Source of the DNA: DYJE01 sp964637565
Lineage (GTDB): Bacteria; Desulfobacterota; Desulfobacteria; Desulfobacterales; Desulfolunaceae
Assembly (NCBI GenBank): GCA_964637565.1
Contig: CAZWTY010000056.1
Span: 1-28,614 of the forward strand
Length of the DNA stretch: 28,614 nucleotides
Direction: 5' to 3'
This document shows positions 15,403-23,883 of the stretch, piece after piece (position 1 is the stretch's first letter; each line of letters starts with the position of its first letter). The translations under genes and the position numbers were made by a program. The notes beneath the pieces were generated by a model. That model ran no database searches and was not told where the DNA came from. It was given only the letters and a program-made list of their open reading frames with translations.

Positions 15403-16134
15403 TTGACAACGACTCTTGCTGTTATATTGCCGGTTTATAACGAAGAAGGTGCAATTGCAGATGTTTTGGATAAATGGATGCAGGTTCTTGGTTCTCTTTG
15501 TATAGATTTTAATATTCACGCATACAACGATGGCTCAAAAGATAATTCCCTTAAAATATTAAACCATATTGCTTCGCAATCGAACGGAAAACTGTTTGTT
15601 CATGACAAACTTAATAGCGGACACGGACCAACAATTCTTGCGGGATATAGAGACAACGCTGATAATTATGAGTGGTTGTTTCAGATCGATTCAGACGGAG
15701 AAATGGGACCTGAATGTTTTGCATCGTTATGGGAACAACGGAATAACTACGATTTTTTACTTGGCTTCAGGGAGGCTCGGCACCAGCCTTTGCCACGAAA
15801 AATTATTAGTATGTTTTCACGCCTCTGTGTTCGACTGTTTTATGGTAAAGGCGTCTGGGATGTGAACTCTCCATATAGATTGATGCGTTCATCCAGATTT
15901 GGAGATGTTTTTAAGAGAATTCCAGAAAACACTTTTGCTCCGAATGTCATTTTATCTGGCTATGTAGCAAAAGCAAACGTCCGCTACTTTGAGCACCCTG
16001 TTGTACATGCTGAGCGCCAGACAGGAGAGGTTTCAATAAAGAAATGGAAACTATTAAGGGCGGCAATGGTTTCATTTTATCAGACAATGGCCTTCAGCTT
16101 TTCAATAGGTTCACTCGTCAAGAAACCTGGTTAG
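15403..16134 (+). CDS. GT2 glycosyltransferase (DPM1-like, soluble)
   Basis: A 243-aa protein starting at a TTG (15403) two bases after the previous stop, with AAAGGAG at the right distance. GT-A fold features: AVILPVYNEEGAIADVLDKW at the start, YNDGSKDNS, then the metal-binding D96-S-D98 in FQIDSDGEMG, and the acceptor-side PYRLMRSS. It lacks the C-terminal membrane helices of GtrB-type enzymes. DPM1-like proteins load a sugar from an NDP-sugar onto polyprenyl phosphate; here the neighbouring GT-C genes would use such a donor. It could also extend an oligosaccharide directly. Confidence 0.85.
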   Translation: MTTTLAVILPVYNEEGAIADVLDKWMQVLGSLCIDFNIHAYNDGSKDNSLKILNHIASQSNGKLFVHDKLNSGHGPTILAGYRDNADNYEWLFQIDSDGEMGPECFASLWEQRNNYDFLLGFREARHQPLPRKIISMFSRLCVRLFYGKGVWDVNSPYRLMRSSRFGDVFKRIPENTFAPNVILSGYVAKANVRYFEHPVVHAERQTGEVSIKKWKLLRAAMVSFYQTMAFSFSIGSLVKKPG

Positions 16135-16228
16135 ATTTGTGTGTTAGAAGGCTGTCTCTGTCTTGCTGCCTTAAAAGAACTCTTTGAAGTAAATTGCTAA
16201 AAAAGGAAACAAGCCGCTTGAAAAATGA

Positions 16229-18658
16229 GTGTCCACTATTGACAGGACAGGTCATCCACACATGTTTGAAACAGTTTTGTGCAAACTCTCACCACTGAAA
16301 GTGGATAGCAACAAGCTAACCATCGGCATGGCTGCTTACGGCAATGCAGAAACAACTACTCATGCTTTACATGCACTTTTTGCCAGTGTTAGTGGCAAGT
16401 TTGAGCTGATTCTTGTGGATGATGCTTCCGCAGATGACACACTTACTCTGTTTGAGTCGGTGGCAGAACAGCACCCCAATACGAAAATATTCAGATTAGA
16501 AAAAAATATAGAGTACAGCGGCAGTCTTAATCTGATCCTTTCTCATGCTAAAGGGGAAAGCATAATCTTTCTTTCCAATGATATCTTTGTTACACCTGCA
16601 TACATCAAAGAACTTTTGTCCATCTCTTTTTCCATGCCTGAAGCCGGAATTATTCGAGGTTGTTCTAATTTTGTAGATAACGGCCTGCCACTGCACACAA
16701 TAAAAGATTGTGGTGAACTTGATAATTTTGATGACCTGTTTGCATATGCGGCACAGCGTGCCTTGAAATATGCAGGAAGAACAGTGGAAGATCCTTTTCT
16801 TACGGGCGATGCCTTTATGGTCACTCGTTCTGTTCTAGATAGGATTGGATTCATTGATCAACGTTTTTTTGGCTATTTTGCCGACCATGATTTTGGAGTC
16901 AGAGCTCGCCAGGCTGGTTTTTCTCCTCAGTTGGCGCTGGGAGCCTTTGCCTGGCACCAGCATGCTTCCAACATGGACTATCTACCTGACGAGCAAAAAC
17001 AAGCTAAAATTCAGACCCGCTGGGCTCGGGCAAACGAAAACTGGGCGCGTTTCAAGGATAAATATGGTATTCCCGCATCAATGCCATATACCGGCATGCG
17101 CCGGATACCGTGGGATGGCCTTGCCGCTGATCAATCTCTACAAAAAAAGATAATCCCTCCTGGCGACTATTCCGCCAATTGTCTGCCTCAACCAAACAGT
17201 GATGGCTGGCCAATGCACAAAGCTATCCAGGCATCTCGAAGGGCAAGGAAATTGATGGAGTCGGCAAACCTGTCCGAGGCGGAGCAACTATGCAAGGCAG
17301 CGCTTGTAGAACGGCCTGATTGTTCAGAGCTATTGAACATACTTGGCGTTGTTCAGGTGTACCAGGGAAGAGTTGTTACTGGCATCAAAAACTTGCGTCT
17401 TTCGGTATCTGCTGACCCGGATAATGTTAAGGCTCATTCAAATTTGTTGTTAAGCATGCACTACCATCAAGGTAATTCTGATCTGGCAATTTTACGTGAA
17501 AGCAAACGTTGGGCGGCACTACATGCTGAAGCGTTGACAGTAACAGAAATGCCGGTTATAAAGCGCTCCCGCATACGGGTTGCCTATATTTCACCTGACT
17601 TCAGGCGACATTCTGTATCATCATTTTTTATGCCGCTCCTTTCCAACCATAATCGGGAGCGTTTTGAGATATTCTGTATTTCAGATGTTGCAACACCTGA
17701 CGACATTACAGAGAAAATGTCTGCACTTGCAGACGGCTGGCGGGATATTTACGGTCTGACCAATGCAGAGGCTAGGCAGGTCATAAGCGAAATTGCTCCG
17801 GATATTCTGGTTGATCTTGCCGGGCATACCGGACATACCATCAGATTGCCCCTGTTTGCAGACAGGCTTGCACCTGTTCAGGTTACATGGCTGGGGTATC
17901 CTAATACCACTGGATTGACTCAGATGGATTACCGCCTGACCGATGTTGCTGCCGACCCGATAGGCATAGCAGACAGGTATCACACTGAAAAACTGTTCAG
18001 ACTGTCTAACGGTTTTCTCTGTTATCGTCCCCTTGAAGAAGCGCCTGATATTTCAGATTTGCCTGCCTTGGCAAGTGGCCATATTACGTTTGCTTGCTTC
18101 AATATGCTTCCCAAGATACAGGATTTTATGATTGAAGCATGGTGTTCCATTTTGACACGTCTGCCAGAGTCACGTTTGATTCTCAAAAACCATTTTTTCA
18201 GGGATACTGCAACAGCAAAAAGAATGCATCGCAGATTCAAATCATATGGAATATCCAAGGAGCGCATTGATCTGTTACCCTCTGATGTAGCCATGCGCTC
18301 CCATCTTGCTCAATATGGAAAGATTGATATTGCACTGGACACCTTCCCTTACTCCGGCACCACTACAACATGCGAAGCCCTTTGGCAGGGTGTACCGGTG
18401 GTCTCTCTATCTGGCAATCGGCATGCTTCACGGGTAGGACTCAGTATAATGCGACAGTTGGGCCACGAAGAGTTTGTGGCTGAAACCATCACAGACTATT
18501 GCAATATTGCCTGTACACTTGCCGGGGATTTGGAGGCGTTGCAGAATATACGACAGTTGCTGCGTTTTGAGATGTATGATTCTGCGCTATGTGATGAAGA
18601 GGCTTTCACGCAGTCGGTTGAATCGTTTTTTACCGAATCCGTTGCTTCTTGCAACTAG
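16229..18658 (+). CDS. GT2-TPR-OGT fusion glycosyltransferase
   Basis: An 809-aa protein (GTG start at 16229; an ATG at 16262 giving 798 aa is equally possible because neither has a clear ribosome binding site). Domain order: a GT-A/GT2 domain at about 30-265 with LVDDASADDT (D64-D65), SND at 116-118, TGDAFMVTRSVL and an ADHDFGVRARQAG stretch as in rhamnosyl- and WbbL-like enzymes; a short TPR-like helical part at about 330-425; then a GT41 OGT catalytic region at about 445-800 with ISPDFRRHSVSSF (His461), VDLAGHTGHTIRLPLFADRL, WLGYPNTTG, MLPKIQ and LDTFPYSGTTTTCEALWQG. Two different folds of glycosyltransferase in one chain suggest that one adds the first sugar to Ser/Thr and the other extends it. 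A 94-base gap separates it from the gene before. Confidence 0.88.
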   Translation: MSTIDRTGHPHMFETVLCKLSPLKVDSNKLTIGMAAYGNAETTTHALHALFASVSGKFELILVDDASADDTLTLFESVAEQHPNTKIFRLEKNIEYSGSLNLILSHAKGESIIFLSNDIFVTPAYIKELLSISFSMPEAGIIRGCSNFVDNGLPLHTIKDCGELDNFDDLFAYAAQRALKYAGRTVEDPFLTGDAFMVTRSVLDRIGFIDQRFFGYFADHDFGVRARQAGFSPQLALGAFAWHQHASNMDYLPDEQKQAKIQTRWARANENWARFKDKYGIPASMPYTGMRRIPWDGLAADQSLQKKIIPPGDYSANCLPQPNSDGWPMHKAIQASRRARKLMESANLSEAEQLCKAALVERPDCSELLNILGVVQVYQGRVVTGIKNLRLSVSADPDNVKAHSNLLLSMHYHQGNSDLAILRESKRWAALHAEALTVTEMPVIKRSRIRVAYISPDFRRHSVSSFFMPLLSNHNRERFEIFCISDVATPDDITEKMSALADGWRDIYGLTNAEARQVISEIAPDILVDLAGHTGHTIRLPLFADRLAPVQVTWLGYPNTTGLTQMDYRLTDVAADPIGIADRYHTEKLFRLSNGFLCYRPLEEAPDISDLPALASGHITFACFNMLPKIQDFMIEAWCSILTRLPESRLILKNHFFRDTATAKRMHRRFKSYGISKERIDLLPSDVAMRSHLAQYGKIDIALDTFPYSGTTTTCEALWQGVPVVSLSGNRHASRVGLSIMRQLGHEEFVAETITDYCNIACTLAGDLEALQNIRQLLRFEMYDSALCDEEAFTQSVESFFTESVASCN

Positions 18659-18694
18659 AAGGCTGAGCCAGATTTTATTTTACAATTTTAAAGA

Positions 18695-19357
18695 ATGAAA
18701 CTATCCAACATATCAATAATAGCTATAGATTGTATAAATCCCCTTATGGCCTGCAAAGCACTCAAACACTCTTGCAGAGAAATTTGCTTTTTCAACACAT
18801 TGCTATTTACCTCACAAAAGATATCATCAGATGCAGTCAAGGTAATTAACATTAAGCCCATAACCAGTCTCGAAGAATACAGCAGATTTTGCATCGAAAA
18901 ATTAGTAGATTATATAGAGTCAGACTTTCTGCTTACAGTTCATTCCGATGGATTTATTATTAATCCCCAACTTTGGAACGATGAGTTTCTGCAATATGAT
19001 TATATCGGTGCACCCTGGCCACCTGATGCCCCATGGTGTACCAGAAATAGGGTTGGAAACGGAGGTTTTTCCCTGCGAAGCAAAAAGTTTATGGAAATTG
19101 CTTCAAAACTCGGGCAATTCTACAGGCATGAAGATATTCTTTTAACAAATATATGTTATGACACTTTTATAGAGGCAGGTTGTAAGTACGCTCCTGTAGA
19201 GGTTGCCATGAGGTTTTCTCTGGAAGCGAAAATACCTGAGTGTGAATATAACCTGGATAACTGCTTTGGATTTCACGGTAAAGGTGATGCCTTTTACCAT
19301 TATGGAGAGGGGCAGCAGTTTAAGGATCGGATTGCCCTTTTGGATTCAGTTTTGTGA
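18695..19357 (+). CDS. DUF5672 family glycosyltransferase-like protein
   Basis: A 220-aa protein. Characteristic stretches are LTVHSDGFIINPQLWNDEFL, then YDYIGAPWPPDAPW, RVGNGGFSLRSKKFMEIA, HEDILLTNICYDTF and a F-S-L-E-A-K-I-P-E end. These fit DUF5672, which occurs in glycan biosynthesis clusters, often beside or fused to other glycosyltransferases, and is thought to adopt a GT-A-like fold. The HSDG and IGAPW blocks are probably donor/metal-binding. It is soluble and has only a weak AAAG upstream of the ATG. It probably adds one sugar of the glycan; specificity is unknown. Confidence 0.7.
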   Translation: MKLSNISIIAIDCINPLMACKALKHSCREICFFNTLLFTSQKISSDAVKVINIKPITSLEEYSRFCIEKLVDYIESDFLLTVHSDGFIINPQLWNDEFLQYDYIGAPWPPDAPWCTRNRVGNGGFSLRSKKFMEIASKLGQFYRHEDILLTNICYDTFIEAGCKYAPVEVAMRFSLEAKIPECEYNLDNCFGFHGKGDAFYHYGEGQQFKDRIALLDSVL

Positions 19358-19367
19358 GGATTAATAA

Positions 19368-21836
19368 ATGACAGTCCAAGAAACACTGGATATGTTTGGA
19401 GAACTTGGTTTCCTTGAACTGCCAGGGGACGGCAATATAAACGTCATCTCGCCACAGATCAATCTGCACCAGTTGCGCATGAATCATTTTATGAAATTTA
19501 TTACAGATTGTGTCAAAACGCAAAACAGATTGAAATACAAATGTTTTTTTACATTATATGATGCATGGCGCGAACATTCGGAACCTTCAGCACGACCTGT
19601 GTTTGTAAATCTTGACCGAAAGATTATGCAAGCGTATTCAGGAACGGGCACATTAGGCGAGAAGGGGCGCTTTATACACCCGCACCACCTTCCAAATATT
19701 TTTCCGGTTTTTGAATATCCTGTTGTTGCCTTTGGACGCCATTTGAATGATCCTTTTGTTCAGCTTGTACCTGATAGCGATTTTATTTCCTCCAATGGAT
19801 ATGAACGGCTAAGATATGAAATAGATAGCGTTGATTGCCTTTGGTCACAGAAAAAGCAACAACTCTTCTGGCGTGGCAGCATGCATGGGTTCCCTTACAG
19901 AAGATACGACCAGGAAGGAAGGAAAACGCAACGGGAACTACTTATTGAATGGAGCATGCAAAACCATCAAATATCAGATGCACAGGCATCACATAACACT
20001 AGCAAGCAGGAACAACTCGGCTATAAATATCTGCTTGATATTGATGGAGAGGTTAACGCCTGGAGCGGGCTCTTCTGGAAACTGTACAGCAACAGTGTTG
20101 TCTTTAAGGTAAAATCCCATTTTGAACAGTGGTATTATAATCGGCTAAAACCATGGGAACACTACATTCCTGTTAGTGGAGACCTTTCTGACTTGCAGGA
20201 AAAATTTGAGTGGGCAGTTGCCCATGACAATGAGTGCGAACAGATTGCATCTGCTGGAAGAGTTTTTGCCTGCGGACTAACCTACGAAAACGAGCTTAAG
20301 GCTACACGATTTGTTAATGCTTTAGGAAAAGTAAAACGGATTTGTAAGGTTTCCAATCTTGATGATTTAGAGTCAATATCAGACCGGAGCAAAGTGTTTA
20401 TACACAGCTATCAGCCCGAATGCCGAACTGTTACGCAACCTCCCGGACTGGGTGATTTTCTGAGGGGCAGCATCACACTGCATCAACTTGCAAAACGCTA
20501 TGGCTTTATACTTAAGCTGGATTTTACAGACCATCCGCTTGCCAGATATTTTGAACAGGTTGACAGAATTCCGAAACGAGGAAAACTGGCTGTAAATGAA
20601 TTCTTCAATCAGAAAAATGTTGAGTTAGAACCGTTTGTGGCTGCCTGTTCAAGCGTGAGGCCAACATTTATTATGACTCATGCGGTACCATTTAAGTCAG
20701 TTGACGATGAGTGCCGTGCGTTTGTGCGTAACCGTTTGCAACCGAAAAAGGAGATGACACAGTGTGTTGACTTGCTGAAACAAAAACTTGGTTTAAACCG
20801 CTACTGCACTGTACATCTGAGGATGGGAGATTCCCAGATGGATGGGCAACCTGCTATCCCTTCTATAGTATCAGACTGGTTTAGAAAACGAATCATACCG
20901 GTCTGGGGGACTGAAGCCGTTGTTATTTCCGACAATACTCATGTTAAAAACGAGCTCGCTCGTGAATTTGGTATAAAAATTGTTCCGGATGTGAAACCGG
21001 TTCACCTAGGGGAATGCCACACTGCTGGTATCCCAGACCATCTAATCAGGGATACTCTGACAGAATTTATGCTGATGTCTCAATCTCAGCAGATCTATCG
21101 TTATTCGGTTTATCCATGGGGGAGTGGTTTCAGTGATATATGCTCGACTATCTACCAGATTCCTTTGGCAGTAATGACTGAAATTCCAGAGGAAACTATA
21201 ATTAAAGCTGATAAAGAGGTAACCCCCGTGCCTGAACGCACAGTTTTGAACGTTGGTGGCAACAACAAGGGCATTGCTATTCCAGTATGTTATGATGGCT
21301 GGAAACACGTTCTGCTTGATATAGATCCGAAGGGTAATCCTGACGTGTTGTGTGATGCTCGAGAGCTCTGGAAGCTGCCACCAAGACAGTACGACTCAAT
21401 ATACTGCTCTCATAATCTGGAGCATTACTATCGACATGATGCGGTAAAAGTGTTGAATGGATTCCGTACTGTTTTAAAAAAAGACGGATTTGTCATTATT
21501 AAGGTTCCTGACATATTAGCAGTAATGCAAAGAGTCATTGATTGCGACCTTGATATAGACGATCTCTTGTATAGCGTGCCCGAAACTGATGTTATGGTAC
21601 ATGATCTGATTTATGGATTACATGCCAAGATAGAGCGTAGCGGAAATGAATTCTATGCTCACAGAACCGGTTTTACTGCTAAGTCATTAGGGCGTCTGCT
21701 CGAACTATGCGGATTTAAGGAAGTTTATGTGTGGGAGAGCATATATGGCCATTTTGAGCTATTTGCTATAGCATTTCTTGAAGTTCCAAATCCCGGGTTT
21801 CTTGAGAGCTTAAAAGAACAACTGGGGCTGTCTTAA
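19368..21836 (+). CDS. Three-domain fusion: GT90 (CAP10-like), fucosyltransferase-like domain, SAM methyltransferase
   Basis: An 822-aa soluble protein; GAGG lies eight bases before the ATG. Residues about 60-330 look like GT90/CAP10: FWRGSMHGFPYRR (W168-R169-G170), KYLLDIDGEVNAWSGLFWKL (D224, D226), VVFKVKSHFEQWYYNRLKPW and HYIPVSGDL, the same blocks as POGLUT/KDELC enzymes. Residues about 343-610 begin QPPGLGDFLRGSITLHQLAK and carry TVHLRMGDSQ (H483-D488) and VVISDN, resembling GT11/fucosyltransferase folds. Residues about 620-815 are a class I methyltransferase: VLNVGGNNKG, LLDIDPKGNPDVLCDA, YCSHNLEHYYRHDAV and a VLKKDGFVIIKVPD. The three activities suggest addition of two sugars and O-methylation of one, all in the cytoplasm. 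Confidence 0.78.
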   Translation: MTVQETLDMFGELGFLELPGDGNINVISPQINLHQLRMNHFMKFITDCVKTQNRLKYKCFFTLYDAWREHSEPSARPVFVNLDRKIMQAYSGTGTLGEKGRFIHPHHLPNIFPVFEYPVVAFGRHLNDPFVQLVPDSDFISSNGYERLRYEIDSVDCLWSQKKQQLFWRGSMHGFPYRRYDQEGRKTQRELLIEWSMQNHQISDAQASHNTSKQEQLGYKYLLDIDGEVNAWSGLFWKLYSNSVVFKVKSHFEQWYYNRLKPWEHYIPVSGDLSDLQEKFEWAVAHDNECEQIASAGRVFACGLTYENELKATRFVNALGKVKRICKVSNLDDLESISDRSKVFIHSYQPECRTVTQPPGLGDFLRGSITLHQLAKRYGFILKLDFTDHPLARYFEQVDRIPKRGKLAVNEFFNQKNVELEPFVAACSSVRPTFIMTHAVPFKSVDDECRAFVRNRLQPKKEMTQCVDLLKQKLGLNRYCTVHLRMGDSQMDGQPAIPSIVSDWFRKRIIPVWGTEAVVISDNTHVKNELAREFGIKIVPDVKPVHLGECHTAGIPDHLIRDTLTEFMLMSQSQQIYRYSVYPWGSGFSDICSTIYQIPLAVMTEIPEETIIKADKEVTPVPERTVLNVGGNNKGIAIPVCYDGWKHVLLDIDPKGNPDVLCDARELWKLPPRQYDSIYCSHNLEHYYRHDAVKVLNGFRTVLKKDGFVIIKVPDILAVMQRVIDCDLDIDDLLYSVPETDVMVHDLIYGLHAKIERSGNEFYAHRTGFTAKSLGRLLELCGFKEVYVWESIYGHFELFAIAFLEVPNPGFLESLKEQLGLS

Positions 21837-21849
21837 GCAGAGTGAGTGA

Positions 21850-23883
21850 ATGAGACAGTTTTCTAAATCACATGAAGTTATCTTTGCTATGCTTAAGAGC
21901 AAAGCACCCACAAATTTGTCAGTAATAAAATATCAGAGTGAACAATTATCATCTCTGTTCTCCTTGTTTATTACTGCCATATTGATGGCACTTTTTCTTT
22001 ATACACTCTCCAAACTGTATCATCCAGTAACCGATCTTTCCGCTGTAAAAAAGGTGTTTGAACTGGATTCCATGTCGTTCAGGCCAGAACCATTGGAACG
22101 TCTACAATTTGTTTCAGGAATTTTGATCCTTCCATTTTTTCTTCTATTAAGTCATTTTTTTGCCAACAAAGTCATTACAATAAAACGGCCTGATATCATT
22201 CATTATACTTACAGTTTTTTGTTTCCAGTGTTGCTCGTTTTGCTAATTACCTGGTTAACTATACATCCCAATGCCTTGGTATATACTGCAATAAACTACG
22301 AAATAACCCCGGTATCATTTGTCTTTCTGTTTTTATTATCGCTTTTTGTCTTCAATCGGATGACTACTTATGATGTGAGTAGTATAGAAGGGTGGAAAAG
22401 CGAGATTCTTGGCTCTCTGCTAGAGCTGCTGTTTTTTTTGTCTACATTACTTGTGTTTTTATATGGAATAATGGCGCTTAACGGCATTACAAATTCCCCG
22501 ATTTATATTTATAGCTTTAATGCAGTCTTTCATGCAGTTGTGCAAGTATTTCTGGGTAAGGAACTATTGGTGGATCTGATTCATCAATATGGCCTCTATC
22601 CACACGTTATAGAGCCTGTTTTTAGGATATTGGGTCTTTCTGTTCTCTCATTTTCAATTTTAATGGCTTTTCTTAATGTGTTGGCTATTTTATGCATCTA
22701 CCTTTTTCTTAAGAAGGTTGTTAGAAACCGATTTATTGTTCCGCTAACCTTGGTCGCTATGCTGTTTTTTTGCTATTTTTTTGGTAGGATAGTAAATTTT
22801 CAGGAATACTATTATCAGTACCATCCCGTCCGTTTTATCTTTCCTGCAATATCAATACTGCTTAGTTATATATATTTGAAATCGCGTAGTAATAAACTCT
22901 ATTACTTTTCTCACTTTTTATATTCAACTGCCGTGTTATGGAACTTTGACACAGGTCTTGTAGTCTTTCTTTCGTGGCTGCTTCTGTTAATATATATTGA
23001 ATCTCCATCCATGTGTATTGCGCCTGTATTAAATCAATTGGTTACCTCTTTGACCTCGCTTGCTATTGTATCAATGCTTTTCTGTTTATACATGAAAATA
23101 AGATATGGTTATTTTCCTGATTTTTCATGGGCTTTAGAGTACCAGAAACTGTTTTATATAAATGGTTATTTCATGCTTCCAATGAAGATGTGGCATCCCT
23201 GGATGGTTGTTATGTTCATTCATGCGGCCGGACTTTTTGAAGGATTGAAAAGCCTGTTGAGAAAAGATGTTACAACACGCTCAGCAATGTTTTTATATCT
23301 TGCTATTCTGGGGACAGGACTATTCAGCTATTTCCAGGGGAGAAGCCATGACCTCAATCTACCTGCGGTATCATATCCGGCCATAATAATGCTTGCGATG
23401 TATATTGACGGACTTGTTGAAAAGGTAAAGTCTTACGGAGTTGCAGCAGACAAGATTTTCCTGATTATGTTGCTGTTTTTATTGATATATATAAATGTTT
23501 CATTTGCATGCAGTATACCTGAAATAGCTTCAACTATCAGGCAGCGTGTTGGACCAGTATTTACAAAAGAGCGTGGCCTGGTTTACAGGGAGTTTGATTT
23601 TATTAGGGCAAACGTAACACCGGGAGAAGAGGTGTTGATATTAACGCAACTTTCAGGAGTGCATTCGCTTGCAGCCCTATCTCCGTGCCCTTTGAAAATT
23701 TCTGGAGCTACAGAACTGATTCTCAAAAGTGATTATCGTAAGATATCTGATTACATCAAAACACGGGCCAAAAAGGTGATTGCTGACAGGTATTATTCGG
23801 AACTTGTCAGAAAAACTAATAGTGACATGCAGATAAGCCTGGTTAACCTTGATAACACAATCTTCATATTCACGAGGGAATGA
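21850..23883 (+). CDS. Polytopic membrane protein of unknown function in the glycan cluster
   Basis: A 677-aa protein. I do not recognise a family. After a ~40-residue polar N-terminus come roughly a dozen hydrophobic segments, with recognisable turns such as LDSMSFRPEPLERLQFVSGI, NFQEYYYQYHPVRFIFPAIS and AVLWNFDTGLVVFLSWLLLL, and a soluble ~120-residue end containing NVTPGEEVLILTQLSG. The overall plan (many helices, small soluble C-terminal domain) is like that of GT-C enzymes or O-antigen ligases, but I see no clear acidic pair in the first loop. It lies between the GT90 fusion and a GT-C gene, overlapping the latter (ATGA), so a role in periplasmic glycan assembly or transport is likely by context only. 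Confidence 0.6.
   Translation: MRQFSKSHEVIFAMLKSKAPTNLSVIKYQSEQLSSLFSLFITAILMALFLYTLSKLYHPVTDLSAVKKVFELDSMSFRPEPLERLQFVSGILILPFFLLLSHFFANKVITIKRPDIIHYTYSFLFPVLLVLLITWLTIHPNALVYTAINYEITPVSFVFLFLLSLFVFNRMTTYDVSSIEGWKSEILGSLLELLFFLSTLLVFLYGIMALNGITNSPIYIYSFNAVFHAVVQVFLGKELLVDLIHQYGLYPHVIEPVFRILGLSVLSFSILMAFLNVLAILCIYLFLKKVVRNRFIVPLTLVAMLFFCYFFGRIVNFQEYYYQYHPVRFIFPAISILLSYIYLKSRSNKLYYFSHFLYSTAVLWNFDTGLVVFLSWLLLLIYIESPSMCIAPVLNQLVTSLTSLAIVSMLFCLYMKIRYGYFPDFSWALEYQKLFYINGYFMLPMKMWHPWMVVMFIHAAGLFEGLKSLLRKDVTTRSAMFLYLAILGTGLFSYFQGRSHDLNLPAVSYPAIIMLAMYIDGLVEKVKSYGVAADKIFLIMLLFLLIYINVSFACSIPEIASTIRQRVGPVFTKERGLVYREFDFIRANVTPGEEVLILTQLSGVHSLAALSPCPLKISGATELILKSDYRKISDYIKTRAKKVIADRYYSELVRKTNSDMQISLVNLDNTIFIFTRE

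Noticed and set aside
16135..16228. The 94-base gap inside the cassette as a separate promoter region
   Set aside because: I saw no convincing -35/-10 or -24/-12 pair there, only a weak AAAAAGGAAAC stretch.
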